DNA from: an uncultured Prevotellaceae bacterium
GTDB taxonomy: Bacteria; Bacteroidota; Bacteroidia; Bacteroidales; Bacteroidaceae
Assembly (NCBI GenBank): GCA_946403615.1
Contig: CAMJAO010000126.1
Location: 1 to 6,570 of the forward strand
Direction: 5' to 3'
DNA length: 6,570 nt
Shown here: positions 6,555 to 6,570 of the stretch, one piece after another
How the letters are laid out: each line of letters begins with the position of its first letter
Numbering within the stretch: position 1 is the stretch's first letter
Position numbers and translations under genes: made by a program
The notes under the pieces: model-generated
Seen by the model: only the letters and a program-made list of their open reading frames with translations
The model's database searches: none
What the model was told of the DNA's origin: nothing

Positions 6555-6570
6555 TTATTCTTTGTGTAAT

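Noticed and set aside
6555..6570. Sequence after the M50 peptidase stop
   Set aside because: Only 16 nt remain, too short to call a terminator or another gene.

Overview
The window looks like chromosomal, housekeeping-type DNA from a member of the Bacteroidetes, most likely the Prevotella/Bacteroides group. Three things point there. Two promoter candidates fit the Bacteroidetes pattern (TTTG, about 20 nt, TAnnTTTG). None of the genes has a convincing Shine-Dalgarno sequence. The glutamyl-tRNA synthetase carries the lineage-type insertion directly after its KLSKR motif.

The left half reads on the minus strand, in the order gltX (1703-3220), waaA/kdtA (264-1559) and the first 40 codons of a gamma-carbonic-anhydrase-like hexapeptide protein (1-121, cut by the window edge). 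The gltX-waaA gap holds GC-rich hairpins and a twice-repeated AccccAAG motif, which look like a decayed intergenic repeat. The waaA/carbonic-anhydrase gap holds three copies of an 11-bp GAATGTTGAAT-type repeat.

The right half reads on the plus strand: a PgpH-type 7TM-HD phosphohydrolase (3626-5674; by family a c-di-AMP phosphodiesterase), then, 25 nt later, a short PDZ-less M50 (site-2 protease-like) membrane metallopeptidase (5700-6554). These two are probably one transcription unit.

Between the halves is a 405-bp AT-rich divergent intergenic region (3221-3625). It holds a good promoter candidate for each side. It also holds an unexpected mosaic of direct repeats in which pieces of the gltX promoter region recur two more times upstream, plus an 18-bp palindrome. 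This is the most unusual structure in the window.

The genes cover separate core tasks: tRNA charging, Kdo addition to lipid A, nucleotide second-messenger turnover at the membrane, and intramembrane proteolysis. I see no mobile element, CRISPR array, RNA gene, toxin-antitoxin pair or defence system, and no clearly new multi-gene system. Positions in 3241-3300 may be off by one base because I counted by eye.
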